Positions 1 through 10,833 of a stretch of DNA of 64,000 nt are shown here, in pieces. Source of the DNA: Streptococcus zalophi (GTDB lineage: Bacteria; Bacillota; Bacilli; Lactobacillales; Streptococcaceae); assembly GCF_016481285.1 (NCBI RefSeq), contig NZ_JAENBP010000003.1, forward strand, positions 1 through 64,000, given 5' to 3'. Position 1 is the stretch's first letter. Each line of letters begins with the position of its first letter. The translations under genes were made by a program, and so were the position numbers. The notes beneath the pieces were generated by a model, which worked only from the letters and a program-made list of their open reading frames with translations, was not told where the DNA came from and did not search any database.

Positions 1-2521
1 TACTTGTAGTGCCATCGTCAAAAGTAGCTGCTACTGTGTCATCCATCGGAACAGCAACATCACCGCCTGTGAAGGTTGGTTTGCCTGTTTGCACTTGTCC
101 TTGTGGACCTGTTGAAACAGCATCTGTTCCGGTTGGTGTTACTGCTGTTACTGTTGGAATATAAACAGCATCCATAGTTACAAAACCATTAATATTATCA
201 TTAATATTGTCTAAACCATTTAATGCTGTATTTGATGTCCAGCCAGTTGTCACACCGTTTTTATCAGTGGCTCTTAAAACAATTCCTTTGGCCGTACCAT
301 GGAAGCTTGGAATTGGCGTGAAAGTTACTGTACCATTTGAAGCAACTGTATAAGTTCCTTCACCTGTTTCTGTATAAGTGGAAACTAAAGTACCATCTGA
401 TTTCACTATTTTAACAGCAACTGTTGAATCAATTGTGTTTAGAGAATTTAAATCTGTTTTTAATTTACCATAGGCAGTAAAATTGATTTGAGTTGTCTGA
501 TTTTTTCCCTGAAGACCGGTTGTTTCTTTACGTTCCCCTCTTGGAGGATGTATTATTTGTATTAAAAAGTCTTCTACTTCACCAGAAGAAGCAAGTTTTG
601 TTGGCGTTTCAATATCTTCTTCTTTTAAAGCAATTCTAACACGTGCACCTAAAGCAGCAATATTCGTATCAATAATTTGAGGTGAATTTTGAAAAACTAA
701 ATCAAGTGCTCCATCAGCAGTGATTTCAGTCATTGCTGATGCTTCATTAGTATCGAATTTACCGTTATTATTAAAATCAACCCAACCTTTAACGAAAGCT
801 TTTGCATGACCACTTCTGTTTGCTTTAATTGAAAGAGTATATTGTTGATTGTCAGCTTCATGAATAACAAATGAATTACCATCAGCTGATAACTGTGATA
901 CACCTTCATCAGGGGCATCTGCATTATCATCTCTTATCCATGCTTCGTTCGCAGGAACAGGCGTTCTATCATGATCATAATCTGGTCTTACGGTACCTAA
1001 ATAAGGTGTATCAGCTGTAAAAATATGTTCAGCAGTTCCATATGAATCTGGCGCATCACTAATATCTGAAAATATAAATCCAAATTGCACACCTTGTGCA
1101 CCCGAAGAGTTGATATAAATACCAACTTCAGTCGCTTTAGTTTTTAAAATTGGAACAGAGTGCTGACCAATGGAAGTAGCAACTGGGCCAAACACTTTAG
1201 TACCAATACCTCCATCTGTTATGTCTCCATTTTGCCAGTATTGTGCTTTATATAAATCCGGAAACAGTCCTCTGTTATCTGAACTTAAATCTGAGGCAGT
1301 ACTTGGTGAGTAGTGATTTCCAGCTGTATTAGAAACATCTGCTATTTTTTCCCAGTCACTACCGTTGGTGGTAAAAATAATCGCTTCATACCCTTTTGAC
1401 TCTTCTGCATCTGCAACAATAATATCTACTGGATATTCATTCCCTTGATACCTAGCAAAAACTTTCCACTGAATACCGACATCAGCAGATGTTTTTTCTG
1501 TTGTTAAAACAACTTTTTTGTCACCAGCATTAACACCAGCTTTTAACAAATGCGACCAATTTTGATCTTGTTTTCTAACAACAATTTCAGCAGTAGTTCC
1601 AGGCTCACCATTATTAAATCCATTACCAGGTTGATATGGTGTGCCTTGAATAGCTTGTCTATATTTATTTGTCAGAGTTGGATCATAACCTCCTGTAGGA
1701 TCACCTATAGAACGCTCTTTGTAAACATCTGTAGACATAAAAGGTTTTAAACCAATGACTTCAGCTACAAATGTATAACCCGGAACAATTTCTTTCTCAT
1801 AAACAGTTCCAACTTGAAGCGCTATATCACCACTTGGAAGAGTCTTATAATTTTTTAACGAGTTAGTATCACCAAAATCAACCCATGTTACTTGTTCCTG
1901 AATGTCTTGAGCAGTTAACTGATCTGTTTGACTAGCTGCATTATTACCATTTCTAAATTGAATTCCACTAGGAATTTTATCACCTTCATTAGATGGACGT
2001 TCCATTGCTGAAGTAGTTGGGACATCATTTTTTTGAACAGATTGGGACTTTGTAACATTTTCAGTTATTTTTTCTTCTACTGTTTCTAGTTCACTATTTT
2101 CTTCACCTATTTCAGTATTTGTAAATGTTTCTTCAATCTCCAAATCATTATTATTTTCTGGATTATTTTGTTCTAACTGTTTAGAAAAAACAATTTCTTC
2201 TTCAGCTACTTCTTTAATTTCATTTTCTAAAACAAGATTATTTGGAACTTCTTCTAAACTAGATTTTTCTACACTATTTTCTTCAATAATTGACAAATTT
2301 GTTGATTTTTCTTCTTCAACTGGTTCTACAATATTAGATAGATTTGTATTATCAACGGTAGAATACGTTGTAACAGAATCTGATGACGAAACAGATTCAT
2401 CCGCTTGAACATTTCCAGCAAATACAGCAAATACAGTCCCAATTAGTACTGATGCTGCTCCTATTTTAAATTTTTTTATGGTAAATCGTTGCTTACTCTC
2501 TAATTTTTTTCTTCTTGACAT
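1..2521 (-). CDS. YSIRK-type CshA-like fibrillar surface protein (3' end beyond window)
   Basis: I translated the open frame from an ATG at 2521 (AAGGAGA ribosome site 6 bases upstream) to the left edge: 840 codons with no stop, so this is the N-terminal part only. Residues 1-41 are a YSIRK-variant signal peptide (FTIKKFKIGAASVLIGT, cleavage probably after NVQA). A Glu/Ser/Thr-rich low-complexity stretch follows to about residue 165, then a non-repetitive region, a domain around 560-655 with GWVDFNNNGKFD and GEVEDF (GEVED-type), and from about 660 the start of CshA-type fibril repeats (TGPQGQVQTGKPTFTGG near 805). Such proteins are sortase-anchored adhesins; the LPXTG end is not in view. The gene lies downstream of pheT in the same direction but has its own strong promoter. 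The assignment to the CshA family is by motif, not by a search. Confidence 0.85.
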   Translation of the reverse strand, partial: MSRRKKLESKQRFTIKKFKIGAASVLIGTVFAVFAGNVQADESVSSSDSVTTYSTVDNTNLSNIVEPVEEEKSTNLSIIEENSVEKSSLEEVPNNLVLENEIKEVAEEEIVFSKQLEQNNPENNNDLEIEETFTNTEIGEENSELETVEEKITENVTKSQSVQKNDVPTTSAMERPSNEGDKIPSGIQFRNGNNAASQTDQLTAQDIQEQVTWVDFGDTNSLKNYKTLPSGDIALQVGTVYEKEIVPGYTFVAEVIGLKPFMSTDVYKERSIGDPTGGYDPTLTNKYRQAIQGTPYQPGNGFNNGEPGTTAEIVVRKQDQNWSHLLKAGVNAGDKKVVLTTEKTSADVGIQWKVFARYQGNEYPVDIIVADAEESKGYEAIIFTTNGSDWEKIADVSNTAGNHYSPSTASDLSSDNRGLFPDLYKAQYWQNGDITDGGIGTKVFGPVATSIGQHSVPILKTKATEVGIYINSSGAQGVQFGFIFSDISDAPDSYGTAEHIFTADTPYLGTVRPDYDHDRTPVPANEAWIRDDNADAPDEGVSQLSADGNSFVIHEADNQQYTLSIKANRSGHAKAFVKGWVDFNNNGKFDTNEASAMTEITADGALDLVFQNSPQIIDTNIAALGARVRIALKEEDIETPTKLASSGEVEDFLIQIIHPPRGERKETTGLQGKNQTTQINFTAYGKLKTDLNSLNTIDSTVAVKIVKSDGTLVSTYTETGEGTYTVASNGTVTFTPIPSFHGTAKGIVLRATDKNGVTTGWTSNTALNGLDNINDNINGFVTMDAVYIPTVTAVTPTGTDAVSTGPQGQVQTGKPTFTGGDVAVPMDDTVAATFDDGTTS

Positions 2522-2563
2522 GATATCTCCTTTTTTATAAGACAAAAAGTTTTGTTTCCCTTT

Positions 2564-2592
2564 AGTATAGGTTTTCTTACACTCTTTGTCAA
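2564..2592 (-). promoter_or_regulatory. Promoter of the YSIRK surface protein gene
   Basis: On the minus strand there is a consensus -35 TTGACA (2587-2592), a 17-base spacer and -10 TATACT (2564-2569), about 40 bases before the start codon. This is one of the best sigma-A-type promoters in the window and suggests strong expression independent of pheST. Confidence 0.8.
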
Positions 2593-2593
2593 T

Positions 2594-2607
2594 TAAAATC
2601 GCTTACA
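2594..2607 (-). promoter_or_regulatory. Possible degenerate cre (CcpA) site
   Basis: TGTAAGCGATTTTA on the minus strand matches the catabolite-response consensus TGWNANCGNTNWCA at every fixed position except the penultimate C. It lies one base upstream of the -35 box of the surface protein promoter. A 14-mer with one mismatch can occur by chance, so this is only a candidate. Confidence 0.3.
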
Positions 2608-2651
2608 AATTTGAAAAAATCTTAATCTATTCATTTTCTCTTTTATTCAAC

Positions 2652-2679
2652 AAAAAGAGAGGACTTCATCCTCTCTTTT
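2652..2679 (-). terminator. Intrinsic terminator of pheT
   Basis: An 11-bp stem (AAAAGAGAGGA / TCCTCTCTTTT) with a 5-base loop starts at the pheT stop codon; the 3' arm ends in a run of five U. It separates pheST from the surface protein gene. Confidence 0.85.
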
Positions 2680-5080
2680 ATCTAATTTCTGCATCTAACT
2701 CTATAGCAAGAGCTGTGATAATTTTCTCAATATAATTAGTCACTTCTTCATCAGTTAAACTATCCGTTTCTTTTTGGAAAGTGAAACTGTAAGCCATTGA
2801 TTTCTTGTCAGCTTCAATGTTAGTACCACTATAGATATCAAATAATTTAATATCTTTAAGATTCTTAACCTTAGCTTTCTTAATAACAGAAATAATGTCA
2901 TCATGTGTCACATTAATATTAACAAGTACAGCTAAATCTCTTGAAACAGCTGGATATTTAGTAATCTCTTTAAAGATGATTTGAGATTGCCATAGGTCTT
3001 CTACTTTTTGCAAATCAATTTCTGCAACATAAGTTTCTGAAAGATCATAATCTTTAGCCATTTGAGGATGAATTTGCCCAACAAAACCAAGAACGACATC
3101 ATCTTTCAAGATTAGAGCTGTTCTTCCTGGATGCATATTTTCAATCGTTCTCGCTTGATAACTAACAGAGATATTTAACTGATTAAATAAGGTTTCTAAG
3201 ATACCTTTGGCATAAAAGAAATCAACCGGTGTTGCTTTGGTTTGGAAATCGTTATCTGTTACTAAACCAGTCACAGCAAACGCTAGTTTGCTGGTTTCAT
3301 TAGGTAGTGGTGCTGTCTGCTCTGTTTTTGGTTCAAAAATTTTACCAATTTCATAAATAGCAATATTTTTAAGATTACGAGCCTTATTATAGGCAACAAT
3401 ATCAAGTATTCCTGCTATCATGTTTTGTCTTAAAGTAGAGCGATCACTTGTCATTGGCCACATCAATTCCGTCAATTCTTGTAGATTTTGAGTAAAGGCA
3501 ACAGCTTTTTCTGGTGTTGTTAAAGCATAAGAAATCACTTCTGATAAGCCTTGCGCTTCTATAATGTTTCTTACTTTTCGACGTAATTTTTGAGTTTTGG
3601 TTAATTCACCAACCGTTCCTCCTGTACTTGGTAGAGTTGTTGGCAACTTATCGTAACCATAGATTCGAGCAATTTCTTCAACAAGGTCAGCTTCAATAGA
3701 AATATCCCAACGACGTGGCGGTACTGAAATAGAAAACTCAGTAGCATTACCACTTAGACCAAATCCTAATTGAGCCATTATTTTTTCAATATCATTATAG
3801 ACAAGTTCAGTTCCAAGACGAGTATTGACATAATCAAGATTGGAAGAGACCACTTTATCCTCTAAGTGTAATTCCCCAGAAGAGACAATACCAGATAAAA
3901 CATCACCATCTGCCAATTCTGATAGCATGGCAGCAGCATAATCAAGTGCTTCAAGGACTGTAGCTTGATTGATACCTTTTTCAAAACGTGAGGATGATTC
4001 AGACCTAAGGTTTAGACGACTACTTGTTTTTCTAACATGTTGCCCATCAAAAACAGCAGCTTCAAGGACAACTGTCTGAGTATTATCATCAATCTCAGTT
4101 GATTGACCCCCCATAACCCCAGCAAGAGCAACGGGTTTATCGGCAACAGTAATCACCATATCCTCTGACGTTAAGCTTCTTTCTTCTTCATCTAAAGTGA
4201 TGATTTTCTCGTTTTCTTTTGCAAGTCTTGCGACAATAGCTTTTTCTTCAAACTTATCATAATCAAAAGCATGCATTGGTTGTCCGAAATAAAGTAATAC
4301 ATAATTAGTGACATCAACCACATTGTTAATTGGTCTAATGCCTTGATTCATTAAAATATTTTGTAGCCATTGTGGGCTTGGTTTAATCACGACATTTTCA
4401 ACCACACGCGCAGCATAAAAAGAAATTTCTTGATTGGCAACTTGTACAGATAGCAAATCTGAAACTTTTTTATCTGTTTCTACAAACGTTTTTTCTTCAA
4501 ATTGAACAGGTTTATCATAGATGGCAGCAACTTCGTGCGCTACTCCTCTCATTGATAAAGCATCAGCTCTGTTTGGTGTGATGGCTAATTCGATAATCTC
4601 ATCATCAAGATCAAGGTATTTAAAAATTGAATCACCAACAAGTGCATCATCGGGAAGACGGTAAATATTATCTTGGTAGTCTTTAGGAATAACAGCATCG
4701 GGGACACCAATTTCACTCAAGGAACAAAGCATACCGTAGGATTCTACTCCTCTAATTTTTCCTTTTTTAATTTTACGATTACCAACAATTCTTGCACCTG
4801 GAATGGCAACAATCGTTTTCATTTCTAAATCAACTACCTTGCCACCACAAACGACCTGAATAGATTCTTCTTCACCAATATCAACTTGACAGACGGTCAA
4901 GTGTGTTTCTGGAATTTTTCCTTTTTCAATAATTTGACCAACGATTAATTTAGACAGACCTTTATCTAAGCGTGAAACACCTTCTACTTCGATTCCGGTG
5001 GTTGACATTTTTTCTGCTAATTCTGAACTTGGCACATCAATAGCAACTAATTTTTTTAACCATTTATAACTAACTAACAT
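2678..5080 (-). CDS. pheT: Phenylalanine--tRNA ligase beta subunit
   Basis: 800 residues, the usual length for the bacterial beta subunit. It joins PheS in the alpha2-beta2 cytoplasmic synthetase that charges tRNA-Phe. In order there is an EMAP/tRNA-binding domain (about 40-155, [26 protein letters not shown]), the B3/B4 editing domain (about 210-385), the B5 domain (about 400-480, VPPRRWDI), and a C-terminal FDX-ACB anticodon-binding domain (about 705-800, [13 protein letters not shown]). The ribosome site AAAGGA precedes the ATG. It lies 68 bases after pheS, inside the same T-box-controlled transcript, and ends at an intrinsic terminator. Confidence 0.97.
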   Translation of the reverse strand: MLVSYKWLKKLVAIDVPSSELAEKMSTTGIEVEGVSRLDKGLSKLIVGQIIEKGKIPETHLTVCQVDIGEEESIQVVCGGKVVDLEMKTIVAIPGARIVGNRKIKKGKIRGVESYGMLCSLSEIGVPDAVIPKDYQDNIYRLPDDALVGDSIFKYLDLDDEIIELAITPNRADALSMRGVAHEVAAIYDKPVQFEEKTFVETDKKVSDLLSVQVANQEISFYAARVVENVVIKPSPQWLQNILMNQGIRPINNVVDVTNYVLLYFGQPMHAFDYDKFEEKAIVARLAKENEKIITLDEEERSLTSEDMVITVADKPVALAGVMGGQSTEIDDNTQTVVLEAAVFDGQHVRKTSSRLNLRSESSSRFEKGINQATVLEALDYAAAMLSELADGDVLSGIVSSGELHLEDKVVSSNLDYVNTRLGTELVYNDIEKIMAQLGFGLSGNATEFSISVPPRRWDISIEADLVEEIARIYGYDKLPTTLPSTGGTVGELTKTQKLRRKVRNIIEAQGLSEVISYALTTPEKAVAFTQNLQELTELMWPMTSDRSTLRQNMIAGILDIVAYNKARNLKNIAIYEIGKIFEPKTEQTAPLPNETSKLAFAVTGLVTDNDFQTKATPVDFFYAKGILETLFNQLNISVSYQARTIENMHPGRTALILKDDVVLGFVGQIHPQMAKDYDLSETYVAEIDLQKVEDLWQSQIIFKEITKYPAVSRDLAVLVNINVTHDDIISVIKKAKVKNLKDIKLFDIYSGTNIEADKKSMAYSFTFQKETDSLTDEEVTNYIEKIITALAIELDAEIR

Positions 5081-5148
5081 ATTTTTCCTTTCACTTTTAT
5101 ATCTTACTGTTTCATTAAGATGAATACAAGGTTATAAAGATGGCGTTC

Positions 5149-6192
5149 TTAGTTGAATTGCTCATTAAAACGCTCGTCACCTTGATAGAAACCTCTAATG
5201 TCGTTAATACCATAACGTAGCATCGCAATACGTTCTTGACCTAGTCCAAAGGCAAAGCCTGAATATTTTTGAGCATCAACACCACTCATTTCAAGAACAT
5301 TTGGGTGCACCATTCCTGCACCTAAAATTTCAATCCAGCCAGTGTATTTGCAAACGTTACAACCAGTTCCCCCACACTTGAAACAAGAAACATCGACTTC
5401 AACTGATGGTTCTGTGAAAGGAAAGTATGATGGACGAAGACGAATTTTTCGATCATCTCCAAACATTTTTTGACTAATCACTTGAAGAGTTCCTTTTAAA
5501 TCACTCATTGAGATATTCTCACCTACGACTAAACCTTCAATTTGATGAAATTGGTGACTGTGTGTAGCATCATCTGTATCACGTCTAAAGACACGACCTG
5601 GTGAAATCATCTTGAGAGCACCCTTAGAAAAGTCGTGATTGTCCAAGGTTCTTGCTTGAACAGGACTCGTATGCGTTCTTAATAAGACTTCTTCAGTAAT
5701 ATAAAAAGTATCTTGCATATCACGAGCTGGGTGGTTTTTTGGTAGATTCATTCTTTCAAAATTATAATAGTCTGTCTCTACTTCAAAACCATCAACAACT
5801 TGAAATCCCATTCCTAAGAATATATCTTCAATTTCTTCATTGATTTGAGTTAAAACATGACGATTCCCATGTTTAAGCTGTTTTCCAGGAAGTGTTACAT
5901 CTATTTTCTCTGACTCTAGCTGTTTTGCTATTTTTTCATTTGAGATAGCTACTGCTTTTTCTTCGAAAGCCTTGGTTAAAGCGTCTCTAACCTCATTAGC
6001 TTCTTTACCAATAACGGGACGCATCTCATTAGATAAATCTTTTAAACCTTTTAAAATTTCAGTGAGCTTTCCTTTTTTCCCAAGAACAGAAACTCGGAGT
6101 TCTTGGAGTTCTTTAGCTCCATCCAATGACATTGTTTCTATAGTTTCTAGAGTCTCAGTTTTTAATGATTGTAATTCTTCTTGTAGTGTCAT
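5149..6192 (-). CDS. pheS: Phenylalanine--tRNA ligase alpha subunit
   Basis: 347 residues: an N-terminal coiled-coil arm (about 1-90) that grips tRNA and a class II catalytic core (about 105-345) with [24 protein letters not shown] (motif 2) and [14 protein letters not shown] (motif 3). It makes Phe-AMP and, with PheT, Phe-tRNA. The start is set by AAAGGA six bases upstream. It is the first gene after the T-box leader, so transcription should depend on uncharged tRNA-Phe. Confidence 0.97.
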   Translation of the reverse strand: MTLQEELQSLKTETLETIETMSLDGAKELQELRVSVLGKKGKLTEILKGLKDLSNEMRPVIGKEANEVRDALTKAFEEKAVAISNEKIAKQLESEKIDVTLPGKQLKHGNRHVLTQINEEIEDIFLGMGFQVVDGFEVETDYYNFERMNLPKNHPARDMQDTFYITEEVLLRTHTSPVQARTLDNHDFSKGALKMISPGRVFRRDTDDATHSHQFHQIEGLVVGENISMSDLKGTLQVISQKMFGDDRKIRLRPSYFPFTEPSVEVDVSCFKCGGTGCNVCKYTGWIEILGAGMVHPNVLEMSGVDAQKYSGFAFGLGQERIAMLRYGINDIRGFYQGDERFNEQFN

Positions 6193-6211
6193 TATAATCC
6201 TTTCTTAATCA

Positions 6212-6411
6212 AAAAAAGTGCCAATGCTCCAATTATTCGGAGCGTTGACACGCGGTACCATCCGTTTTCATCTAGTTAGACTAGATCTTAATTTGACTAT
6301 CTTCGTATTGAGTGAATTCGCTAAATTAACACTTTGTGAACTTCCAGTCACGGTCCACATTCCCTGTTAAGCTTTCCTTTAGTTACTAGTCTCAAAGATA
6401 AGTATTCAATT
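6212..6411 (-). ncRNA. T-box leader (tRNA-Phe-sensing) of pheST
   Basis: The minus strand contains the invariant T-box antiterminator sequence GGATGGTACCGCGTG (around 6251-6265). A terminator hairpin follows (GCTCCGAATAATTGGAGC with a run of seven T, about 6212-6243) just before pheS. Upstream lies about 130 nt of Stem I-like sequence. UUC (Phe) triplets followed by A occur twice there, in GTTCAC and GAATTCAC; I cannot say which is the specifier. The class is certain from the T-box; tRNA-Phe is inferred from the gene it controls. Confidence 0.93.
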
Positions 6412-6417
6412 ACCGTT

Positions 6418-6446
6418 ATTGTAACAAATTTTCTATCAGTTAGCAA
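6418..6446 (-). promoter_or_regulatory. Promoter of the T-box-pheS-pheT transcript
   Basis: -35 TTGCTA (6441-6446), 17-base spacer, -10 TACAAT (6418-6423) on the minus strand. The predicted transcript start near 6411 fits the length expected of a T-box leader. Confidence 0.7.
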
Positions 6447-6491
6447 GATGTTGCCTAACAAAAAATAAGAGATACAAAATCAATACGTTAT

Positions 6492-9400
6492 TTACTGAAC
6501 CAATTGTTCGGCATCTTTTAATTTGACTGAGACTATTTTTGAAACGCCAGATTCTTGCATGGTGACACCATAGATACTATCAGCAGCGGCCATTGTCCCT
6601 TTTCTGTGGGTAACGACAATAAATTGACTGGATTTATCAAAGCGATTCAAATAGTCTCCAAAGCGTTTAACATTAGCCTCATCGAGTGCAGCTTCAACTT
6701 CATCTAGGATAACAAAGGGAATTGTTTTCACACGGATAATCGCAAATAAGAGAGCTAAGGCAGAAAGAGCCTTTTCACCACCACTCATTAAGTTGAGCGA
6801 CTGAATTTTTTTTCCAGGAGGTTGGACAGATATTTCAACACCAGATGTTAGTAAGTCACCTTCTGTCAACTGTAAATCTGCTGTACCACCGCCAAACATT
6901 TGCTTAAAGGTTTGCTTGAAACTTTCTCTAACAGCTTCAAAAGTTGTTTTAAATCTTCCTTTTACTTCATCATCCATATCATGAATGGTCGATAGCAACA
7001 ATTCCTTGGCACTGGTTAAGTCAGATTTTTGTTCATTTAAGAAATCTAATCTTTCTTTCACCTCATCATATTGCTCAACAGCATCTAAATTCACTGGCCC
7101 AAGTTTTTTAATAGCATTAAGGTATTGTTTTAACTGCTCTTTTGCTTCAAGCATATTTTCAATTTCTTTTGCTTTTTCTTGAGATTTTGTGAAACTCAAC
7201 TGATAATCTTCTGATAACAATGTTGCAAATTGGTGTAGTTTGCCACTAATTTGTTCAATTTGTGACTCTAATTGTGTTTGTGTTCTAATCAGTCCCTCAT
7301 TTTGCTGACTAATTTTTTGAATTTGTTCTGAAATATCATCTAAAGCCCCTTCGCAATCATCCCACTCATATTGTAAACGTACTGATTGCGACTGGTAGTC
7401 TTCTTTTTCTTTTTTTGCCTTATCTAGCTGAATGTTAAGAGCTGGTAATTGATCTTCATTAATAGCATTAAGGTGCTGATTTAAAAGAATCTTATTTTTT
7501 TCAAAATCAATCTCTAACTGAGTGAGTTCCTCTTTTATTCTCATCAAGTTAGCTTCTTCAAATTTCAATTCATTCAACAAATCACGCTCAATTAAACGCT
7601 CTTTAGACAGGGATTTGTTTAATGAGTCAACTTTTTCAATAATACTATCTTTATCTTTCTTGATTTTTTCGATTTCGCTAGTAATAGATAGTTTTTTCTT
7701 AGCTATTTCCTCTATCTTAGTTGTAATAGCTGCTTTTTCTTGTGTTAACGCATCAAGGCTAGTATTTTTTTGATTATTTTCAAGATGTTGAAAGAGTGTT
7801 TCTTTATCAGCTAACTGTTTTGTTAAACGTGACAACTCAATTGATAGTTTTTGTTCTTCTAATCGTGCTTTTTCACCATCACTCTTTGTTTGCTCAATAC
7901 TTTCAGAAAGCATGCTTGTCTCTTTTTTCAAGGTTTCTACACGCTTTTCATCAGTCAATACTTTTGCTTTTAATTGGTTAATATCACTTATTAGACTTTC
8001 TAGTTCAGGTTTAATGAATAAGGTATTATTTTGACGATTTGCACCACCTGAAAAAGATCCTCCTGGACGAATTTCTGTCCCATCAAGAGTGACTATACGC
8101 ACCTGATAATTCACCAATCGGGCAGCTTCATTGGCTTGATTGGTATCCTCAAAAATAACAGTCGTTCCAAGCAAATAATTAAAAATGGTTGCTAGGCTTG
8201 AGTCAAATGACACTAACTCATTGGCAAGACCAAGGTAGCCTGTTGCTTTTTCCAATTGTTTTTGATAATGAGATGATAACTGTCTTTGTTTAATTGTCGT
8301 TAGTGGTAAAAATGTAGCACGTCCTTGACGTGATTTTTTAAGAAAGTCAATGGAGCGTTTGGCCGCCTTTTCATCAGCAACAATAATGTGTTGACTACTA
8401 GCACCAAGAGCAATTTCAATAGCGGTTTGATATTTTTTATCAAAGGAAATTTTCTCACTAACAGCACCAATAATATTCTTTATCTCATTGGCATGCTGAA
8501 GAACGAACTTGACCCCACTATAAAACTGGCTATGATTTTTAACAATAGCCTCTAAACTATTCTTGCGTGCTTCTTTACCTTTTAGTTGATCTAATTGATC
8601 AAATAAATTTGTTTGACTTTTTTGATACAAATGCTCCAACTTCGCTAGCTCAGAAACTTGTGAGTGATACTCTTTTAAAAGTTGCTCAACTTGTTGTTTA
8701 GCATCGTCATGAGCTTTTTGTACATTTTGAAGTTCAATTTTTAAGGCTTCTAATTCAATTGTTAGTTGGTCTTTTTCTTTTGCCTTATCTTTCAAAGATT
8801 CCTCTTGATTTTCAATAGCAACAGAAATAGAAGTCAGTTGATTAGAAAAATCTGCTTCTTGATGCATTAAAGCCACAAAATCTTCTCGAAAACGTTCAAT
8901 AATATCGTCAGGATGTGTTGAAAAACGCTCCAATTCTTTTTCAAGAGTAGTGATCTTTTGTTTAACCTGATAGTTTTTTTCTTCTAAAGATGTTAAATGC
9001 TCTTTTTTAGTTTGTAAAGCCTGTTTTAATTGCACTTGCTCTTGGCTAATTTTATCTAATGTTTCTTTTGTAAGAGCTTGTTTTTCCTCTTTTTGATTTG
9101 ACTCCAATGTGATAATTGCAATTTTTCTATCAAGCTCACTAATCAGTCGAGTCAATTCTATCAAATCATTTTGAAGCTTATCTTTTTGTTCAGATAATTG
9201 ATGTCGTTTTAATTTTAAAGATTGGTTTTCTTTTTCTAAAGCATCCTTTTTAGCATAAAAGTGCTTTAAATTGTCAGAAACTTCTTTTAACTTAGCTTTT
9301 TTATCTGATAAATTTTCTTTATAAGTTATGATATCAGCAACCAAAATATCAAGATATAGAGCTTTTCTTTTATCCTCTAAAGAAAGGTATTCTTTAGCGG

Positions 9401-10031
9401 CTTTTGCTTGTTTTAACAAGGGTTTAATCTGATTATCTAACTCATAAATAATATCATCTAGTCGATCTAAATTATTTTGTGTTTGATTGAGTTTTGTTTC
9501 GGTTTCTTTTTTCCTGGTTTTATATTTTAAAACACCTGCAACCTCTTCAAAAATAGCACGTCTTTCTTCTGGCTTACTGTTAAAAATCGATTCAACACGA
9601 CCTTGGGAAATAATCGAGAAAGAATCTCTGCCAAGTCCAGTATCCATAAACAAGCTATGAATATCTTTCAAACGAACTTTTTTACCATCAATTAAGTAAT
9701 CACTGTCACCATTACGATAGACATGACGTTCTACTTTTATTTCTTTATTAGCATTTGCAATAAAACCATCGCTATTATCTAGTGTTACGGTTACTTGAGC
9801 ATAATTAAGAGCTTTACGACTTTCAGTACCTGCAAAAATAACATCGGGCATTTTACCACCACGAAGATTTTTAGCACTCGATTCCCCCAAAGCCCATCTT
9901 AAACTTTCTGTGATATTACTTTTTCCTGAACCATTTGGACCAACAACTGCCGTAATCCCTTGATTAAAATCAATTTTTGTTTTATCTGCAAAAGACTTAA
10001 AACCATACATTTCAATTTGCTTTAAGTACAT
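6492..10031 (-). CDS. smc: Chromosome segregation ATPase SMC
   Basis: 1179 residues, normal for bacterial SMC, the ATP-driven condensin that organises the nucleoid with ScpA and ScpB. The N-terminal head has Walker A (GPNGSGKSN, about 32-40). Two long coiled-coil arms (about 170-500 and 670-1000) flank a hinge domain (about 510-640, VRIVTLDGTEIRPGGSFSGG at its end). The C-terminal head has the ABC signature LMSGGEKALSALAL and Walker B PFVILDEVEAALDEAN. The ATG directly follows the rnc stop codon, so the two genes are co-transcribed and probably translationally coupled; rnc-smc is the usual streptococcal pair. Confidence 0.98.
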   Translation of the reverse strand: MYLKQIEMYGFKSFADKTKIDFNQGITAVVGPNGSGKSNITESLRWALGESSAKNLRGGKMPDVIFAGTESRKALNYAQVTVTLDNSDGFIANANKEIKVERHVYRNGDSDYLIDGKKVRLKDIHSLFMDTGLGRDSFSIISQGRVESIFNSKPEERRAIFEEVAGVLKYKTRKKETETKLNQTQNNLDRLDDIIYELDNQIKPLLKQAKAAKEYLSLEDKRKALYLDILVADIITYKENLSDKKAKLKEVSDNLKHFYAKKDALEKENQSLKLKRHQLSEQKDKLQNDLIELTRLISELDRKIAIITLESNQKEEKQALTKETLDKISQEQVQLKQALQTKKEHLTSLEEKNYQVKQKITTLEKELERFSTHPDDIIERFREDFVALMHQEADFSNQLTSISVAIENQEESLKDKAKEKDQLTIELEALKIELQNVQKAHDDAKQQVEQLLKEYHSQVSELAKLEHLYQKSQTNLFDQLDQLKGKEARKNSLEAIVKNHSQFYSGVKFVLQHANEIKNIIGAVSEKISFDKKYQTAIEIALGASSQHIIVADEKAAKRSIDFLKKSRQGRATFLPLTTIKQRQLSSHYQKQLEKATGYLGLANELVSFDSSLATIFNYLLGTTVIFEDTNQANEAARLVNYQVRIVTLDGTEIRPGGSFSGGANRQNNTLFIKPELESLISDINQLKAKVLTDEKRVETLKKETSMLSESIEQTKSDGEKARLEEQKLSIELSRLTKQLADKETLFQHLENNQKNTSLDALTQEKAAITTKIEEIAKKKLSITSEIEKIKKDKDSIIEKVDSLNKSLSKERLIERDLLNELKFEEANLMRIKEELTQLEIDFEKNKILLNQHLNAINEDQLPALNIQLDKAKKEKEDYQSQSVRLQYEWDDCEGALDDISEQIQKISQQNEGLIRTQTQLESQIEQISGKLHQFATLLSEDYQLSFTKSQEKAKEIENMLEAKEQLKQYLNAIKKLGPVNLDAVEQYDEVKERLDFLNEQKSDLTSAKELLLSTIHDMDDEVKGRFKTTFEAVRESFKQTFKQMFGGGTADLQLTEGDLLTSGVEISVQPPGKKIQSLNLMSGGEKALSALALLFAIIRVKTIPFVILDEVEAALDEANVKRFGDYLNRFDKSSQFIVVTHRKGTMAAADSIYGVTMQESGVSKIVSVKLKDAEQLVQ

Positions 10032-10727
10032 TTATGACCTCTTTTTAAAAGCTTCAAGAGCATTTTTTGCTGCTTCTTGTTCTGCTAGTTTTTTAGATTT
10101 CCCAACACCAGAGCTAACCTCTTTATTATCGACTAAAACAACGACTTCAAAGGTTTTTGCATGAGCTGGACCAGATTCTTTAACGACCTGGTAGTCAATT
10201 AAAACATCTCCTTGAGATTGGAGTAATTCTTGAAAATTTGTTTTATAATCTAAAACACGTTCAAATTTTCCTTCTTCTACTAAGGGAATCATCACCTGAC
10301 CAAGAAAGGATTCTACAGCCTCAACACCAGAATCAAGTAATAAAGCACCTAAAAATGCTTCAAATAAATCACCTAAAATGGTGTCACGATTACGACCTCC
10401 AGACTTTTCTTCGCCTTTACCTAGTCTAATATATTTATCAAACTCACAAAATCTAGAGAAGCCTGCTAAACTTTCTTCGCGAACAATCATAGATCGCATT
10501 TTTGAAAGGTCACCTTCTGCTTTTTTAGGGTATTTTCTAAACAGATAATGAGAAATAATCATTTGAAGAACGGCGTCTCCTAAAAATTCCAAACGCTCAT
10601 TATGTGAAATCTTTAGGAGGCGATGTTCGTTAGCATAACTAGTATGAGTGAAGGCTGTCTTTAATATTTTTTTGTTGTGAAAAACAATCCCAAAATCATT
10701 CTTTAATTTTTTATCTAATCCTCTCAT
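10032..10727 (-). CDS. rnc: Ribonuclease III
   Basis: 231 residues. The catalytic domain (about 1-150) carries the signature [13 protein letters not shown] and a second acidic cluster ([14 protein letters not shown]). A dsRNA-binding domain follows (about 158-228, [11 protein letters not shown] ... [16 protein letters not shown]). It cleaves double-stranded RNA in rRNA processing and mRNA decay. The ribosome site is AAAGGAGAG. A weak -10 TATAAT lies at 10759-10764 inside the region after the vicX terminator. Confidence 0.98.
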   Translation of the reverse strand: MRGLDKKLKNDFGIVFHNKKILKTAFTHTSYANEHRLLKISHNERLEFLGDAVLQMIISHYLFRKYPKKAEGDLSKMRSMIVREESLAGFSRFCEFDKYIRLGKGEEKSGGRNRDTILGDLFEAFLGALLLDSGVEAVESFLGQVMIPLVEEGKFERVLDYKTNFQELLQSQGDVLIDYQVVKESGPAHAKTFEVVVLVDNKEVSSGVGKSKKLAEQEAAKNALEAFKKRS

Positions 10728-10766
10728 TTTCTCTCCTTTCAGCTTAATTCTTGTTATTATTATAAC

Positions 10767-10796
10767 AAAAAAAACTCAGAATAACTATTCTGAGTT
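10767..10796 (-). terminator. Intrinsic terminator between vicX and rnc
   Basis: Perfect 11-bp stem AACTCAGAATA / TATTCTGAGTT with a 2-base loop, followed on the minus strand by T8. It ends the vicRKX transcript 38 bases after the vicX stop. Confidence 0.88.
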
Positions 10797-10833
10797 GTAA
10801 CATCCTGATAAGATATCATTTAAGGTTAGCTTA

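Noticed and set aside
6441..6466. GTTAG-CAA / TTG-CTAAC imperfect repeat after smc as an smc terminator
   Set aside because: The T-rich side is on the wrong side for minus-strand transcription, and the repeat covers the -35 of the pheST promoter. No convincing smc terminator was found.
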